Origin: Gluconobacter sp. Dm-62 | GTDB lineage: Bacteria; Pseudomonadota; Alphaproteobacteria; Acetobacterales; Acetobacteraceae | Length of the DNA: 64,000 nucleotides | Assembly (NCBI RefSeq): GCF_018256155.1 | Contig: NZ_JAERLY010000002.1 | Coordinates: forward strand, 372,001-436,000 | Reading direction: 5' to 3' | In this document: positions 9,109-19,283 of the stretch, one piece after another | Position numbering within the stretch: the stretch's first letter is position 1 | How the letters are laid out: every line of letters starts with the position of its first letter | Notes under the pieces: generated by a model | The model's input: only the letters and a program-made list of their open reading frames with translations | Database searches by the model: none | What the model was told of the DNA's origin: nothing | Made by a program: the position numbers and the translations under genes

Positions 9109-9875
9109 GCGTGCGCCAGATCGTCATGATGCACCGGGCAGTGCGGATCACGGTTCAGCACAAAACTGTTCATCGTGCCCGACAGGGCATCCCACATGGT
9201 CATGCGCGTTTCGTCGGCCCCCTCCAACCCGATGATTTCCCGCATGACTTCCACAGCCATCAGGCTTCCCATCACGCCCGTGGCCGCTCCAAGAACACCC
9301 GACATTCCACAGTTAGGGGCCGCAGTCTTTTCCGCTTCAGGAAACAGGCAGCGATAACAAGGGCCACCTTTTTGGGGGCGGAATACGGCCAGTTGCCCCG
9401 AAAAACCCTGCACAGCACCGGAGACCAGAGACCTGCCGTGACGAACACATGCATCGGATACGGCCAGCCTTGTCTTGAAATTGTCAGTGCCATCACAGAC
9501 CAGATCATAGAGCGGCACCAGTTCATCCAGTGTCGTCGCACTTGCACAAAAGGGATACGGACGGACCTGTACGAGCGGGTTCAGGTCTTTCAGCCGCCGA
9601 GCGGCTGCTTCCACCTTGAATTGCCCGATATCGTCTGTGCCATATAGCACCTGCCGCTGAAGATTGCTGAGATCCACGCGGTCATGATCCATGATCCCGA
9701 TATGTCCGACTCCTGAAGCGGCAAGCTGCTGAAGCAGGGGAGCCCCGAGGCCTCCCGCGCCAATTATCAGCACAGAGGCATCGCGCAGCCGTGCCTGTCC
9801 CGTGGCTCCGACCTGCGGCAGGAGAATGTGGCGGGAATACCGTTCCAGCTCGTGGTCGGAAAAATTCATGTCCAT
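9105..9875 (-). CDS. moeB: Molybdopterin-synthase adenylyltransferase (MoeB/ThiF/HesA family)
   Basis: A 256-residue E1-like enzyme that adenylates the C-terminal glycine of a small sulfur carrier (MoaD or ThiS). Visible motifs are RYSRHILLPQVG, the ATP-binding GAGGLGAP, DxDxVDLSNLQRQ, DGTDNFKTR and the zinc-site CYRC. The second zinc motif at the C-terminus reads CPVH where CPxC is usual, so the fourth ligand may be histidine. An ATG at 9869 is an equally likely start. First gene of a minus-strand set with the DsrE protein, the SH3 protein and pyk. MoeB versus ThiF cannot be separated by eye. Confidence 0.88.
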   Translation of the reverse strand: MDMNFSDHELERYSRHILLPQVGATGQARLRDASVLIIGAGGLGAPLLQQLAASGVGHIGIMDHDRVDLSNLQRQVLYGTDDIGQFKVEAAARRLKDLNPLVQVRPYPFCASATTLDELVPLYDLVCDGTDNFKTRLAVSDACVRHGRSLVSGAVQGFSGQLAVFRPQKGGPCYRCLFPEAEKTAAPNCGMSGVLGAATGVMGSLMAVEVMREIIGLEGADETRMTMWDALSGTMNSFVLNRDPHCPVHHDDLAHA

Positions 9876-9976
9876 GGAATGATGATAATTGCTGACTTTC
9901 CCACATGAAAGACGTTAGCGTGATTATCGTCCATCACTGTCCTGGTGTCTCGCAGGACCCGAGCAGAGAAGTCATC

Positions 9977-10498
9977 ATGAAAAACGGTTTTCGCAGAGCT
10001 ATGCCGCGGGCATGGCAGGGACTTGGTGTCAGCGCAGGCGCCGTTCTGGCAGCCTATGCCGTGTCGCCCTATCTCGCTCTGTGGGATATCGACCGGGCCA
10101 TGAGCGGCAATAATCCGTCGCGCCTTGCCCCGCATGTGGACTGGGCGTCGCTGAGTCACTGCCTCAAGGAACAGTTCTCCCCCGCAGCGCCAGCCGATGA
10201 CGATCTTCCGGGATTCGGGAGCTCATTTGCCGGGCAGGTCGTATCCAATGCCATTGACACCCATCTGACACCGGCAACACTGATGACCACTGCCCATCAG
10301 GTCATGCCACGTGAAGCGTCGACATCAGGCTGGCTCGGAATGTGGCATTCCATGCATGCCCATTTTGTGAGCGCTGGAAAATTTGAAGCCAGTCTGGATC
10401 AGCCGGGGCAGACGCCGTTCGTTCTGCACATGAAATTCGAGCACTGGGGCTGGAAGATCACGCGATTCGAAATGCCCGCCCCGGCGCATGCAGCCTGA
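9977..10498 (+). CDS. DUF2939-type protein, membrane anchored or exported
   Basis: A 173-residue protein. The N-terminal hydrophobic stretch GVSAGAVLAAYAVSPYLALW is followed by DIDRAMSGNNPSRLAPHVDWASLSHCLKEQF, the layout seen in DUF2939 proteins, and a C-terminal part that ends FVLHMKFEHWGWKITRFEMP. The ATG at 9977 is preferred because the hydrophobic helix then lies near the N-terminus. Function unknown. It is divergent from moeB and convergent with the small DUF3126 gene, 4 bases away. Confidence 0.7.
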   Translation: MKNGFRRAMPRAWQGLGVSAGAVLAAYAVSPYLALWDIDRAMSGNNPSRLAPHVDWASLSHCLKEQFSPAAPADDDLPGFGSSFAGQVVSNAIDTHLTPATLMTTAHQVMPREASTSGWLGMWHSMHAHFVSAGKFEASLDQPGQTPFVLHMKFEHWGWKITRFEMPAPAHAA

Positions 10499-10502
10499 AG
10501 TC

Positions 10503-10736
10503 TCAGGCTGCTGGCAGATCTTCTTCCAGAACCGTGATGTGAATGGCGTAGGAGATTTCGCCTTCATCTTCATCGCGGTGAACTGTTCCGATGACTTCTC
10601 CTGAAACGGCCAGTTCAACGCTCATGCCCTTGCGGCTGGGCTTGTTGACGGTGAGCTTCGGGGACCCGAGCAGGCGCTGCAGCGTGGTCTGGAGGCGTGT
10701 CACCTCGGATGGGGTCATATCGGCCATTGGTGGCAT
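10503..10736 (-). CDS. DUF3126 family small protein
   Basis: A 77-residue acidic protein. MTPSEVTRLQTTLQRLLGSP near the start and the C-terminal EGEISYAIHITVLEEDLP are the pattern of DUF3126, a small alphaproteobacterial family of unknown function. The start could be the ATG at 10736 or the in-frame ATG at 10718 (MTPSEV). It stands alone between two plus-strand genes. Confidence 0.75.
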   Translation of the reverse strand: MPPMADMTPSEVTRLQTTLQRLLGSPKLTVNKPSRKGMSVELAVSGEVIGTVHRDEDEGEISYAIHITVLEEDLPAA

Positions 10737-10911
10737 TCCTGTGATGCAAGGGAACTGCCCTCTAACCCATCATCCGGAACAAAGGAACCCGCTTCCTCTA
10801 TCCCCGTTCGGGATGCTGTTGTAGAAACAGGGCACTTCACATGTGATTGTGACCTGTTCGTCATGCATCGTTCCGGGTCTGCAGTCTGCTCCCCCTACGC
10901 GCAAAGGAGAC

Positions 10912-11514
10912 ATGATGCGCCCCGTTTTTACACGCATGTTCGTTGCCCTGACGGCTACCGCCGCCCTGTCCGGATGCGGTTATTTTGATTCCCGTAGTGC
11001 CCACAAGGCCCAGTTCGAAATGGTGGGCATGACCAGCTACGACCTTCAGGCCTGTGCCGGCATCCCGGGCAGCACGAAGAAGCTGAACGATACGACCGAA
11101 CTCTGGCAGTATGATGGAACCATGGCGCTTCCGACCATGCCTGCCGATTCCGGTTTCATTCCCGTCCAGTCTGCCATCAGCATCTATCAGTCTGCCTTGG
11201 GCGGCGGCGGTACGGCATGTCGTATGCTTGTCCGTATGGATCATGACCGGGTTTCAGAAGTTCATTACACCGGGAATGATGACGAATATATCGGGACAGA
11301 TGGTATCTGCTCCATCATCACCCGTGGTTGTGCCCGTCAGCGTGAATCCACGATGCGTCGCATAAATGCCGGGCCGTTCGGTCCTGTTTCCGGCTTCCAT
11401 CCGCCCCGTACCCCGGCCCAGAGTGGTTCGGCGACGTATTCCGATCAGTCCGGGAAATATGTTCCGAAATTCACCAAGGACGACACACAGCCGGTTATCC
11501 AGCCGGTCAAGTGA
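10912..11514 (+). CDS. Predicted outer-membrane lipoprotein, unknown function
   Basis: About 200 residues. A lipoprotein signal peptide is visible (RMFVALTATAALSGC, with LSGC as the lipobox). AAGGAG lies just upstream of two consecutive ATGs at 10912 and 10915. The mature part has GMTSYDLQACAGIPGSTKK, resembling small outer-membrane lipoproteins of the SmpA/BamE-like type in general style, and a Pro/Ser/Thr-rich tail. Several paired cysteines could form disulfides. A strong intrinsic terminator follows its stop codon directly. Function unknown. Confidence 0.75.
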   Translation: MMRPVFTRMFVALTATAALSGCGYFDSRSAHKAQFEMVGMTSYDLQACAGIPGSTKKLNDTTELWQYDGTMALPTMPADSGFIPVQSAISIYQSALGGGGTACRMLVRMDHDRVSEVHYTGNDDEYIGTDGICSIITRGCARQRESTMRRINAGPFGPVSGFHPPRTPAQSGSATYSDQSGKYVPKFTKDDTQPVIQPVK

Positions 11515-11517
11515 GCC

Positions 11518-11553
11518 AAAAAGCCGGGATGATAATCGTCCCGGCTTTTTTTT
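11518..11553. terminator. Bidirectional intrinsic terminator
   Basis: A GCCGGGA / TCCCGGC stem (11523-11529 with 11539-11545) is flanked by an A-run on the left and an eight-T run on the right, so it can stop transcription from both the lipoprotein gene and the convergent pdxJ operon, whose stop codon lies at its edge. Confidence 0.9.
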
Positions 11554-12250
11554 AGCTGTTGATAAGGCTTTTCATTTTTCGGAAGGCTGGCCCCAGCCCA
11601 TCGAAAATCGCCTGTCCAATCAGGAAATGGCCGATATTCAGTTCGGCAAGACCAATCAGTGCGGCAATCGGGCCTACATTCCCGTAAGTTAGTCCATGCC
11701 CGGCATGCAGCTCCAGGCCACATGTCGCAACGGTCTTCGCTGCTGCCTGCAGGCGCTCCAGTTCCTGCGCCCCACCCAGAGCGTAAGCCCCGGTGTGAAG
11801 CTCCACAACGCAGGCTCCCAGCGCTGCCGCAGTCTCGATCTGTCGTGCATCAGGGTCAATGAAGAGCGAGACACGGATCCCCGCGTCCTTCAGTCGTGCA
11901 ATCCGGGGCGCCAGAGAGGCTCGCTGACCCATGACATCCAGTCCGCCTTCGGTCGTAACCTCCTGCCGTTTTTCGGGAACCAGACAGCAGGCATGGGGAC
12001 GAAGGCCACAGGCGATCCGGACCATCTCGTCTGTTGCGGCCATTTCGAAGTTCAGCGGTGCGGAAAGCGCTTTGAGACGCGGCATGTCGGCATCGCGGAT
12101 ATGACGACGATCTTCCCGCAGATGCGCCGTGATCCCGTCCGCTCCTGACGCAATGGCCAGTTCAGCCGCTGATACCGGATCCGGGAACGTGCCGCCTCTG
12201 GCATTGCGTAGCGTGGCGACGTGATCGATATTCACTCCAAGACGGATCAT
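11552..12250 (-). CDS. pdxJ: Pyridoxine 5'-phosphate synthase
   Basis: A 232-residue TIM-barrel enzyme that condenses 3-amino-1-hydroxyacetone phosphate with 1-deoxyxylulose 5-phosphate. It begins [18 protein letters not shown], with the catalytic [12 protein letters not shown] and the C-terminal [15 protein letters not shown] all present. The ATG at 12250 gives the standard N-terminus and overlaps the pdxA stop by 4 bases (ATGA). A longer reading to 12331 is only pdxA shadow. Last gene of M20 peptidase-pdxA-pdxJ. Confidence 0.95.
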   Translation of the reverse strand: MIRLGVNIDHVATLRNARGGTFPDPVSAAELAIASGADGITAHLREDRRHIRDADMPRLKALSAPLNFEMAATDEMVRIACGLRPHACCLVPEKRQEVTTEGGLDVMGQRASLAPRIARLKDAGIRVSLFIDPDARQIETAAALGACVVELHTGAYALGGAQELERLQAAAKTVATCGLELHAGHGLTYGNVGPIAALIGLAELNIGHFLIGQAIFDGLGPAFRKMKSLINS

Positions 12251-13254
12251 GACCTCTTTCCTTCCCGATACGTGCTCATTTCGCCAGCCAGACGGATGGC
12301 GGCCAGAAGACTGGATACATCGGCCCGGCATGTTTCCGTCACAGGCCCGGCGATATCGAAAGCCGTGCCGTGATCGGGCGATGTGCGGATGATCGGCAGT
12401 CCCAGCGTCACATTCACGCCTTCCGCCATATCAAGCGTCTTGAGCGGAATAAGCGCCTGATCGTGATACATACAGATCGCAACATCGTAATTCGGCCGGG
12501 CGTTAACGCTGAACATCGTGTCCGGCGGCATTGGGCCCTGGCAGATGATTCCTTGCGCCCGAAGCCTCTCGATCGCCGGCTGAATGATCGTGATTTCCTC
12601 GTCCCCCATTATGCCATGCTCACCGGCATGCGGGTTCAGCCCCGCAATCGCCAGACGCGGCGCCACAAGCCCGAAATCACGTTTCAACGCAGCGTCTGCG
12701 GTCGAGGCCACACTGACGATGCGATCAGTCGTCAGCGTATCGAGAGCCTTTCGAAGCGAGACATGAACGGTTGCCGGAACGACCCTGAGCTGCGGTGACG
12801 CCAGCATCATGATCTCTTCCCCCGGCATGCTACACAGGGCCGCCAGAAACTCCGTATGGCCCGGATACGGAAATCCCGCTGCAGCAAGAATGTGCTTGGC
12901 GATCGGGTTCGTCACAACCCCGCCGGCCCGACCCGCCAAGGCATATTCAACAGCCAGACGAATACTGCTGATTGTCGCCTCGGCGTTACGTGGATCCGGC
13001 TGTCCCGGGCTGACATTCGCCACACAGGAGACCGGAAGAACTGGCAGGCTGTCGGCGAAAACCGTAGCCGCCTCTTCCGGTGTTTCAATCCGGGTTACAG
13101 GAACCGCCTGTTCAATCAGGCGTGGATCGCCCAGCCAGAAAAACGTCCCCTCTCCCGAGATCCGAAGCCTACGCCACGCCTCTACAGCAAGTTGAGGTCC
13201 GATACCCGCAGGGTCACCCAGCGTCAGGGCCAGCGGTGCGGAGGTATTCAGCAT
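12247..13254 (-). CDS. pdxA: 4-hydroxythreonine-4-phosphate dehydrogenase
   Basis: A 335-residue PdxA. It opens with [15 protein letters not shown], has the metal-ligand region [17 protein letters not shown] and [10 protein letters not shown]. It makes the 3-amino-1-hydroxyacetone phosphate used by PdxJ, so the pair carries the two last steps of the DXP-dependent vitamin B6 route. It overlaps pdxJ by 4 bases and the peptidase gene by one base (TGATG). Confidence 0.95.
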   Translation of the reverse strand: MLNTSAPLALTLGDPAGIGPQLAVEAWRRLRISGEGTFFWLGDPRLIEQAVPVTRIETPEEAATVFADSLPVLPVSCVANVSPGQPDPRNAEATISSIRLAVEYALAGRAGGVVTNPIAKHILAAAGFPYPGHTEFLAALCSMPGEEIMMLASPQLRVVPATVHVSLRKALDTLTTDRIVSVASTADAALKRDFGLVAPRLAIAGLNPHAGEHGIMGDEEITIIQPAIERLRAQGIICQGPMPPDTMFSVNARPNYDVAICMYHDQALIPLKTLDMAEGVNVTLGLPIIRTSPDHGTAFDIAGPVTETCRADVSSLLAAIRLAGEMSTYREGKRS

Positions 13255-14678
13255 CAGCCCGCGTCTGCCAGCGCCGCAATCACGCGCACCCAGGAGCGGA
13301 TGCCCTTGTGAAAGGAGTCCAGCCCGTACTGCTCGTTCGGGGAGTGAATCCGGTCGTCATTCTGGGCAAAACCAATCATGAGAGCATCCAGCCCCAGAGC
13401 ATCCCGAACTTCGCCGGCCACTGGTATGGAGCCGCCGGACCCGACTGTTGCGGCAGGCACGCCCCATTCATCCGTCAAGGCTTTCAGCGCTGGCGCGAGA
13501 AAGCGGCTGTCACGGGAGACTTCGAAGCCTGGAGACCCACCATGCCCTGTAAAGGTTACACGGGCGTCCGAAGGTAATGCGGCTCGAATATGGTTGCGGA
13601 ATGCCTCGCGGATACGGTCAGGATCCTGTCCAGGCACCAGCCGGAATGAGACTTTTGCCATGGCTTTTGCAGGCAGAACGGTCTTGAAGCCCTCGTCTTC
13701 ATAGCCACCGGAAATACCATTGATTTCACAGCTTGGGCGGCACCATGTCTGCTCGATCGCGCTATAGGCTTTTTCGCCTGCGGCAACTGAAAGCCCTGCC
13801 TCATCAAGCAGTGACTGGTCATTGGGGAAGAGTTTGCTCCACTGCGCACGTGTCGCAGGAGCTGGTTCCTGAATACCGTCATAGAAACCCGGGAGTGTCA
13901 CCCCGCCCTCGGCATTTCGGAGCGTTGCCAGAGCCTGGCAGAGGACGGCGATTGGATTGGAGGCCGCATTGCCATACAGACCTGAATGAAGATCATGACT
14001 GGCACATTGAATGAGCACTTCTTCGGCGATCATGCCACGCAGGGATGTCGTGATACCTGGCGTTTTCCGATCCGCCATCGACGTGTCACAGACAAGCGCC
14101 ACATCCGCTTTCAGTTCAGCAGCGTTTGCTTTGAGAAACGGAAAAAGGTTCGAGCCGCCACACTCCTCTTCGCCTTCCAGAAGCACGCTCACTTTGACTG
14201 GCAGCGAACCGGTAACCTGTTTCCAGGCCCGGCAGGCCTCAAGAAAGGTCATCACCTGCCCTTTGTCGTCACTTGCTCCCCGGGCCACGATCACTTTGCG
14301 GCCTGAGGGCTCTTCGATCAATTGCGGATCAAATGGAGGGGCCTTCCACAGCGATTCCGGATCTGTCGGCTGAACATCATAATGGCCATAAAACAGGACA
14401 TGCGGACGTTCGTCCTTGCCTTTAGTGCCCTTGTCATGACCGACGACCATCGGATGACCTGGCGCGGCCCAATGGACATCACGAATGTCTGCCTTCATTC
14501 CCAGACTTTCGAGTTCGTGTCGCATCCAGTCAGCAGCTTTTCGGCAATCAGCTGCATGTGCAGGCTGTGTGGAAATGCTCGGGATACGAAGAAGCTCGAA
14601 AAGACGTGAAACCGAAGTGTCCAGATGGGCGTCGACATTCTGGAGAACGGCGTCAAGTTTCTCGGTAGTGGCAGTCAT
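13254..14678 (-). CDS. M20-family dipeptidase/metallopeptidase
   Basis: About 474 residues with the M20 metal-site motifs: [31 protein letters not shown] and VCDTS, plus the dimerisation domain and C-terminal [17 protein letters not shown]. Subfamily resembles CPGL/CNDP-type dipeptidases (M20D/M20F style). I took the ATG at 14678 (MTATTEKL); 14696 is also in frame. It heads the operon with pdxA and pdxJ, although no functional link to vitamin B6 is evident. Confidence 0.88.
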   Translation of the reverse strand: MTATTEKLDAVLQNVDAHLDTSVSRLFELLRIPSISTQPAHAADCRKAADWMRHELESLGMKADIRDVHWAAPGHPMVVGHDKGTKGKDERPHVLFYGHYDVQPTDPESLWKAPPFDPQLIEEPSGRKVIVARGASDDKGQVMTFLEACRAWKQVTGSLPVKVSVLLEGEEECGGSNLFPFLKANAAELKADVALVCDTSMADRKTPGITTSLRGMIAEEVLIQCASHDLHSGLYGNAASNPIAVLCQALATLRNAEGGVTLPGFYDGIQEPAPATRAQWSKLFPNDQSLLDEAGLSVAAGEKAYSAIEQTWCRPSCEINGISGGYEDEGFKTVLPAKAMAKVSFRLVPGQDPDRIREAFRNHIRAALPSDARVTFTGHGGSPGFEVSRDSRFLAPALKALTDEWGVPAATVGSGGSIPVAGEVRDALGLDALMIGFAQNDDRIHSPNEQYGLDSFHKGIRSWVRVIAALADAG

Positions 14679-14700
14679 CTTGTTTTCCATGTTCATGTTC

Positions 14701-17700
14701 TCAGCCAGCCGTTATCCGGCGGGGCTGGAGCCGGATAGGCGCAGGCGCAAAGTTCGCGGCTTTTTCGATGTTCTTAGCTGCTCGTGGTGCCACTTTCGAA
14801 ACTGAAAGAGGTGTGTCTCCCGCAGCCGCAGAGAGGACTTCCCTGAGAGCATTGTTGAAACCTGACTGGGACGGATCGTCGCGTACCCAGTCCTGTGCGC
14901 CACGGCTTATCGTGTTCCACAAATTCATGTCCGTATACAGCCGTATTATGGCCTGCGCGAACTGGTCGGGGTTACTGAACCCTCCTGCCAGACAGGTTTT
15001 TCCATCTTCCCAACCCAATGTCTCACAAATGGTGTCGGAAAGAACCGCTGGCAATCCGGATGCAGCTGCATCCAGTATTTCTCGTGGCCTTGACGCCAGA
15101 ACGCGGGCTGGCTCAACGAGGATGCGGCGGGATCTGTAGAGGGTTGCGAGATCGGCTTCTTCCGGGAACGCTTCCAGTCGCCGATATCTTGTGTACCCGG
15201 AAAGATCGACCTGTCGCGCTCGGTAGCCAGCAAGAAGAACCGTCGCGTCAGGCGGCAGGCCACGGTCCAGCTTTGTCAGAACCTCATGAACAAACCAGTG
15301 AAGTCCATCATGAACGGCATCTCCGCTGGTATGAATGGGAAGAACAAGCAGAATACCCGAGCGCTCTTCAAAGCGGGGAGAGAGAGCTATCGGAATGGGC
15401 GGAGCTCCAAGAACATGGAGATTGCTTAGGCCGATAGCTTCGAGATCAGCCCTTTCTGTCGCCGTTCCAACGACGACGGCCTGGGCAATCCATACCTGAT
15501 CAGTATCAAGCTCAAGTTCGTCCAGAAGCATTTCCCGATTATTAATGGCGCCAACGCGCCGCCGAAGATGGGTTTCCCTTGCATGACTGGCGTGCACGTC
15601 TGCTACCATGCCGAGCTTTGGTAACGACTGAGGGTTCTGTTTCAGGATGGAGGCAGTGCGTTGAAGAGTATTCGTTCCGCCAATCCAGATATAATCGAAG
15701 CATCCGGCGCGCTGTTGTAGGAAATCCGGAAGCTCGGACAGGTCGCAGTCATCCATCAACTCAATATCTGCAGGGAAATCCAGCGCTGTTTCTACGCAAT
15801 CATGCAGACTGCCATCAAGAGGGAAGACGGTTACCTGATACCCTAACTGACTGAGACTGATCATCATGTCGCGATGGCGGATATACGATGTACCGAGCGC
15901 GGCATGAGGCAATCGTTCACACAGGAAAAGGATAGCTGGAGATCCGCACGCAGACCGGGCACGCATGACACTGGTTCCCGGGAAGGCTTGCCGCGATAGC
16001 AATCCTGCAAAGCGCCGTTTCAGCCATGCCTCATTGCGAGCCCTGAGATCCCCGTTGATTTCCGGTTCCGAGGCCGATCTGTCGATCACATCGGGGTCAT
16101 ATAGAATTTTTCCTCCCGCCTGACGCAGGGACAGGCAAATCGCAAGCATCTCGGCTTCAGAGCCAATGCAGTCTGGGCTGAGAAGGTTGTTCGCGCAGAG
16201 CGGGGCCCGGCGGCAGAATAGAAGTCCTCCGGTAAAGGCATCCACCCATCTGCGAAATGCGATCTCAGGCTCATTTGCCCGCACCCCCTGCCCGAATGGA
16301 GTAAAGCTGCCGTTTCTCCAGACTACGCTCCCCGCTTCCCGCACCCTTCCATCAAGACCGAGAGACTGTCCACCGACTGCCCAGACATCCGGGTTAGAGA
16401 AGGCTTTGAGGGCGATATTCACAGCGCCCGGAAACGGTTGGATGCCCGCAGGAAGCAACAGGATGACATCTGCTCGTGCAAGCTCGAGGCCAAGTCCGAT
16501 CTGTTCGACACGCGTTGTTCTGTAGGGAGGACGGACGATGTGGGCTCCGCGAACAAACCTCTCGATTTGGGAGGTCTCATCCGTGGATCCCGCGTCGATC
16601 AGAATGATCTGGAGACTGCGGTCGATGTTCGCATGAAGTGCCGCAAGAGTAGAGAGTGTTTCCGGGAACTGGTTTGAGACAGGAATGATCACTGTCACAT
16701 CCGGGGCCGCGACGGGGCGAAAATCCAGCGGCGCGCGTATCAATGACGGGATGAGCGTTTGCGCTCTTTGAAGATCCAGAGACTGGCACTGTTTTTCAGA
16801 AACTTCCACGATGCTCTCGGCAATCGGGGCTCCCTGAGACTGAACCCAGAGGCTGAAAATGTCTGGAATATCCGGCCGTCGCAGCTGACGCTGTACTCCG
16901 CTCTGTGTCAAAAGGTCAGCTAGGTTGACGTCCGTCTGCGGCCGGCGTTTTTCTGCCATGCCGAAACGGAGGAAATGCTCGTATCCGTTTCTGAAGCCGC
17001 CCTGCTCCACGATATTGGCGACATCAGGATACTGCTCGGCATAAAATGCTTCGCTGAACCACGGATTGGGATCGTAGGCTGTTGGATTGCCATTGGTAAG
17101 GTAATGATGCAGCGGGCTCTGGTATCTGCTGTTCTCCAGCGCATTGGCTACATCGGGGTAGCGTTCCAGATACCATTGAGGATCGAAGTACCAGGAAGTG
17201 CGCCGGCGCCCCGCAGATGAAAATCTGATAAACTGGAAGAAGTCACCGATCCCGAAATCATAGTGCTGCCGTTCAGCCATGCTGGATGATCGGAAAATTT
17301 CAGGGTCGAAGAACATGTGGGATTTGCGATGTTCCTGATCACCTATCGCAAGATAATGGTCGTAACCGTTGCAGAACCCCTGTGAGGTCAGAACATGGGG
17401 GCTCAGGTCCGGATTGCAGCTGAAATAGTTTTCTTCCGAAAAAAGCCAGTGAGGGGAACGGCTTCGAAAGCCGCTCTCACAGTAATGGAGAAAGCCGCTA
17501 TTAAAGATCCCGAGGCTGATCCCTTCTCTGACGTCGGGATTTTGCCGAAGATACCATTCTTCATCAAAAAAACGGTTTGGAGAAAACCCGGATCTCGCGC
17601 CTTTTTCTTTCCAGTGACGCTCCAGCCCCTCTTCGCTCAGATCTAATTCGATGGTTTCGCCGTTTTGCTTTGCTTCTTCCCTAAGCTGCAGGCCATACCG

Positions 17701-17787
17701 GGTTCGGTACCACTCCGCGTCAAAGGCCGCCCATAAGGGGGGGCGATCACCTGCAAAAGCCGGAGATGCAAGGATATGATCTTTCAT
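14701..17787 (-). CDS. Large bifunctional glycosyltransferase with N-terminal repeats
   Basis: A 1028-residue protein. Residues 1-280 contain about six copies of an aromatic repeat of the form FDPQWYLERYPDVA...HYL..G, each roughly 45 residues (starts near 22, 74, 116, 160, 201 and 244). Residues about 365-600 form a GT2 domain (VTVIIPVSNQ, LIDAGSTDETS). The C-terminal half (from AILFLCERLPHA, about 635) looks like a GT4/GT-B transferase with an acceptor side and a weak nucleotide-sugar side. The combination suggests assembly of a surface polysaccharide. No signal peptide. secB precedes it on the same strand. Substrates unknown. Confidence 0.8.
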   Translation of the reverse strand: MKDHILASPAFAGDRPPLWAAFDAEWYRTRYGLQLREEAKQNGETIELDLSEEGLERHWKEKGARSGFSPNRFFDEEWYLRQNPDVREGISLGIFNSGFLHYCESGFRSRSPHWLFSEENYFSCNPDLSPHVLTSQGFCNGYDHYLAIGDQEHRKSHMFFDPEIFRSSSMAERQHYDFGIGDFFQFIRFSSAGRRRTSWYFDPQWYLERYPDVANALENSRYQSPLHHYLTNGNPTAYDPNPWFSEAFYAEQYPDVANIVEQGGFRNGYEHFLRFGMAEKRRPQTDVNLADLLTQSGVQRQLRRPDIPDIFSLWVQSQGAPIAESIVEVSEKQCQSLDLQRAQTLIPSLIRAPLDFRPVAAPDVTVIIPVSNQFPETLSTLAALHANIDRSLQIILIDAGSTDETSQIERFVRGAHIVRPPYRTTRVEQIGLGLELARADVILLLPAGIQPFPGAVNIALKAFSNPDVWAVGGQSLGLDGRVREAGSVVWRNGSFTPFGQGVRANEPEIAFRRWVDAFTGGLLFCRRAPLCANNLLSPDCIGSEAEMLAICLSLRQAGGKILYDPDVIDRSASEPEINGDLRARNEAWLKRRFAGLLSRQAFPGTSVMRARSACGSPAILFLCERLPHAALGTSYIRHRDMMISLSQLGYQVTVFPLDGSLHDCVETALDFPADIELMDDCDLSELPDFLQQRAGCFDYIWIGGTNTLQRTASILKQNPQSLPKLGMVADVHASHARETHLRRRVGAINNREMLLDELELDTDQVWIAQAVVVGTATERADLEAIGLSNLHVLGAPPIPIALSPRFEERSGILLVLPIHTSGDAVHDGLHWFVHEVLTKLDRGLPPDATVLLAGYRARQVDLSGYTRYRRLEAFPEEADLATLYRSRRILVEPARVLASRPREILDAAASGLPAVLSDTICETLGWEDGKTCLAGGFSNPDQFAQAIIRLYTDMNLWNTISRGAQDWVRDDPSQSGFNNALREVLSAAAGDTPLSVSKVAPRAAKNIEKAANFAPAPIRLQPRRITAG

Positions 17788-17841
17788 TGACGCTGTGTCC
17801 TCTGGAGCGACCTGCCAGACGGTCAGGCCGTTGCCACATTT

Positions 17842-18363
17842 TTACCGCTGCTGAGAGCGTCTGCTCTGCCAAAGGGCATGAAAATCGATCGGCTGAATGT
17901 TCGGAGAAGGGAAACCCGCCTCCCGGACCGTGTTCAACATGGTGCTGCGGGCCGGAGGAAACAGGAAACGCGGAGCTTCGACCAGAAGAAGAGGCTCGAC
18001 CGCATCCTGTGGGATACGTCCTGTCAGACCGAATAGACCTGCATAAGCGAGGCTGATTTCATATAATACTCTGGGGTTGGGGGCGTCCTGGGTGGGAGCG
18101 CGCTCAAATCCCTGAGCCCGGATGACCAGGTTGACTTCGAATGTCGGCTGCTCTCCGAGCTGGCGGCCTGTGACGTCAACTGTCATCCCGATATGAGGCT
18201 GGGACGGAAGGTCACGGTAGACATCCGGAGTGTTCTGAACATCAATGGAGAGCGCCCGGAGGTACTGGGAGCCGACGATAAGAGAGGAAGAAGAGGGTAG
18301 AGAATCCGACACGTCCAGGCTGGCGGAGCTGCCTGCAACAGTATCGGTGTATGTCTGATCCAT
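17842..18363 (-). CDS. secB: Protein-export chaperone SecB
   Basis: A 173-residue SecB. The core [51 protein letters not shown] and the end of the fold [23 protein letters not shown] are typical. SecB keeps preproteins unfolded and hands them to SecA. The N-terminal 25 residues are Ser/Thr/Asp-rich and variable. It stands alone upstream of the large glycosyltransferase gene, with 54 bases between them. Confidence 0.95.
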   Translation of the reverse strand: MDQTYTDTVAGSSASLDVSDSLPSSSSLIVGSQYLRALSIDVQNTPDVYRDLPSQPHIGMTVDVTGRQLGEQPTFEVNLVIRAQGFERAPTQDAPNPRVLYEISLAYAGLFGLTGRIPQDAVEPLLLVEAPRFLFPPARSTMLNTVREAGFPSPNIQPIDFHALWQSRRSQQR

Positions 18364-18479
18364 TGGCTTTCGTCCTCATTCGGTCATCAATCCCTCCATT
18401 TCGTATTGCACTGAAATGCAAGGAAATGTGGCGCCTATCACTCTGTCATGATGTTTCCGTTTTGGCCAGCCGGACGATT

Positions 18480-18773
18480 TCAGATACTGCCGCCACGCAG
18501 CATTCCCAGAGCGGGTAACGGCGTCCACTTTCTGGGAAGGTCGGAACGCTTTATTTTCTCAATCCTATATTCAGGAATATTCCGCTTTTCGGATTGCAGG
18601 AACAGAATATAGGCGTGAACCTGACCTTCACGCCATCGCCTGTCAGCCTCAGCCTCTTCTCGTGTGGCGTAGATGTTTGCAATGACCGTGCGCCTGCCCT
18701 GGGACGCAAAAACCGCCCAGAATGTATCACTTTTCGGAAGAGCTGGTCGCAACGGAATGATTTCAGACATCAC
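18480..18773 (-). CDS. Small protein of unknown function
   Basis: A 97-residue, basic protein with the segment VIANIYATREEAEADRRWREGQ, which looks like a short helix after a beta pair, and EYRIEKIKRSDLPRKWTPLP. Two adjacent ATGs (18773 and 18770) could start it. Codon use fits the neighbours, so I regard it as real, but I recognise no family. It is transcribed toward secB. Confidence 0.5.
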   Translation of the reverse strand: MMSEIIPLRPALPKSDTFWAVFASQGRRTVIANIYATREEAEADRRWREGQVHAYILFLQSEKRNIPEYRIEKIKRSDLPRKWTPLPALGMLRGGSI

Positions 18774-18930
18774 AATCCCTTTCGATGATACGTTGGGAAT
18801 GATATCGCCATTCCACGCAATGTCAGCACTGGCGCATGATCCCGTTTTGGACAGGACATCATGATTGCTGACAGGGAATCAATCTTCCTGCCCGCACGTC
18901 TTGTTGCGCTGCAGGTCGCACGATAGGACC

Positions 18931-19275
18931 ATGTTCATGCTCAGACTGCTCATTCTCGTTATCCTTCTTGCGGTCCTGATCGTTTTTGCCCTGAGCAATA
19001 CGGATCTGGAACCCATCTGGCTGGTTTCTTTCGGCTGGCACCTGTCCATCGGCACGCTCGTTCTGGGAGTGGGGGTAATTACCCTGCTACTTGGCTTCCT
19101 GATTGGTCTGATTGGCGACATGCAGCAGCGCTCACGGGCGCGCCGCGCCGAGCAGCATGTGCGGACGCTAGAGAGCCAGCTTGTAGAGCTTCACCAGCGT
19201 CTTGACCGCTTCCAGAACCCTGCAGGAACTCCCCTCCCCGGCACGTCTACTCTTACGCCTGAACAGAAGGTCTGA
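18931..19275 (+). CDS. LapA-family (DUF1049) inner-membrane protein
   Basis: About 114 residues: two transmembrane helices (LRLLILVILLAVLIVFALSN and LSIGTLVLGVGVITLLLGF) separated by the family's short TDLEPIWLVSF loop, then a cytoplasmic coiled-coil tail (RRAEQHVRTLESQLVELHQRL). This is the lipopolysaccharide-assembly protein A-type layout. ATGs at 18931 and 18937 are both reasonable. It lies 8 bases before pyrF on the same strand, an arrangement common in alphaproteobacteria. Confidence 0.82.
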   Translation: MFMLRLLILVILLAVLIVFALSNTDLEPIWLVSFGWHLSIGTLVLGVGVITLLLGFLIGLIGDMQQRSRARRAEQHVRTLESQLVELHQRLDRFQNPAGTPLPGTSTLTPEQKV

Positions 19276-19283
19276 TCACCAGC

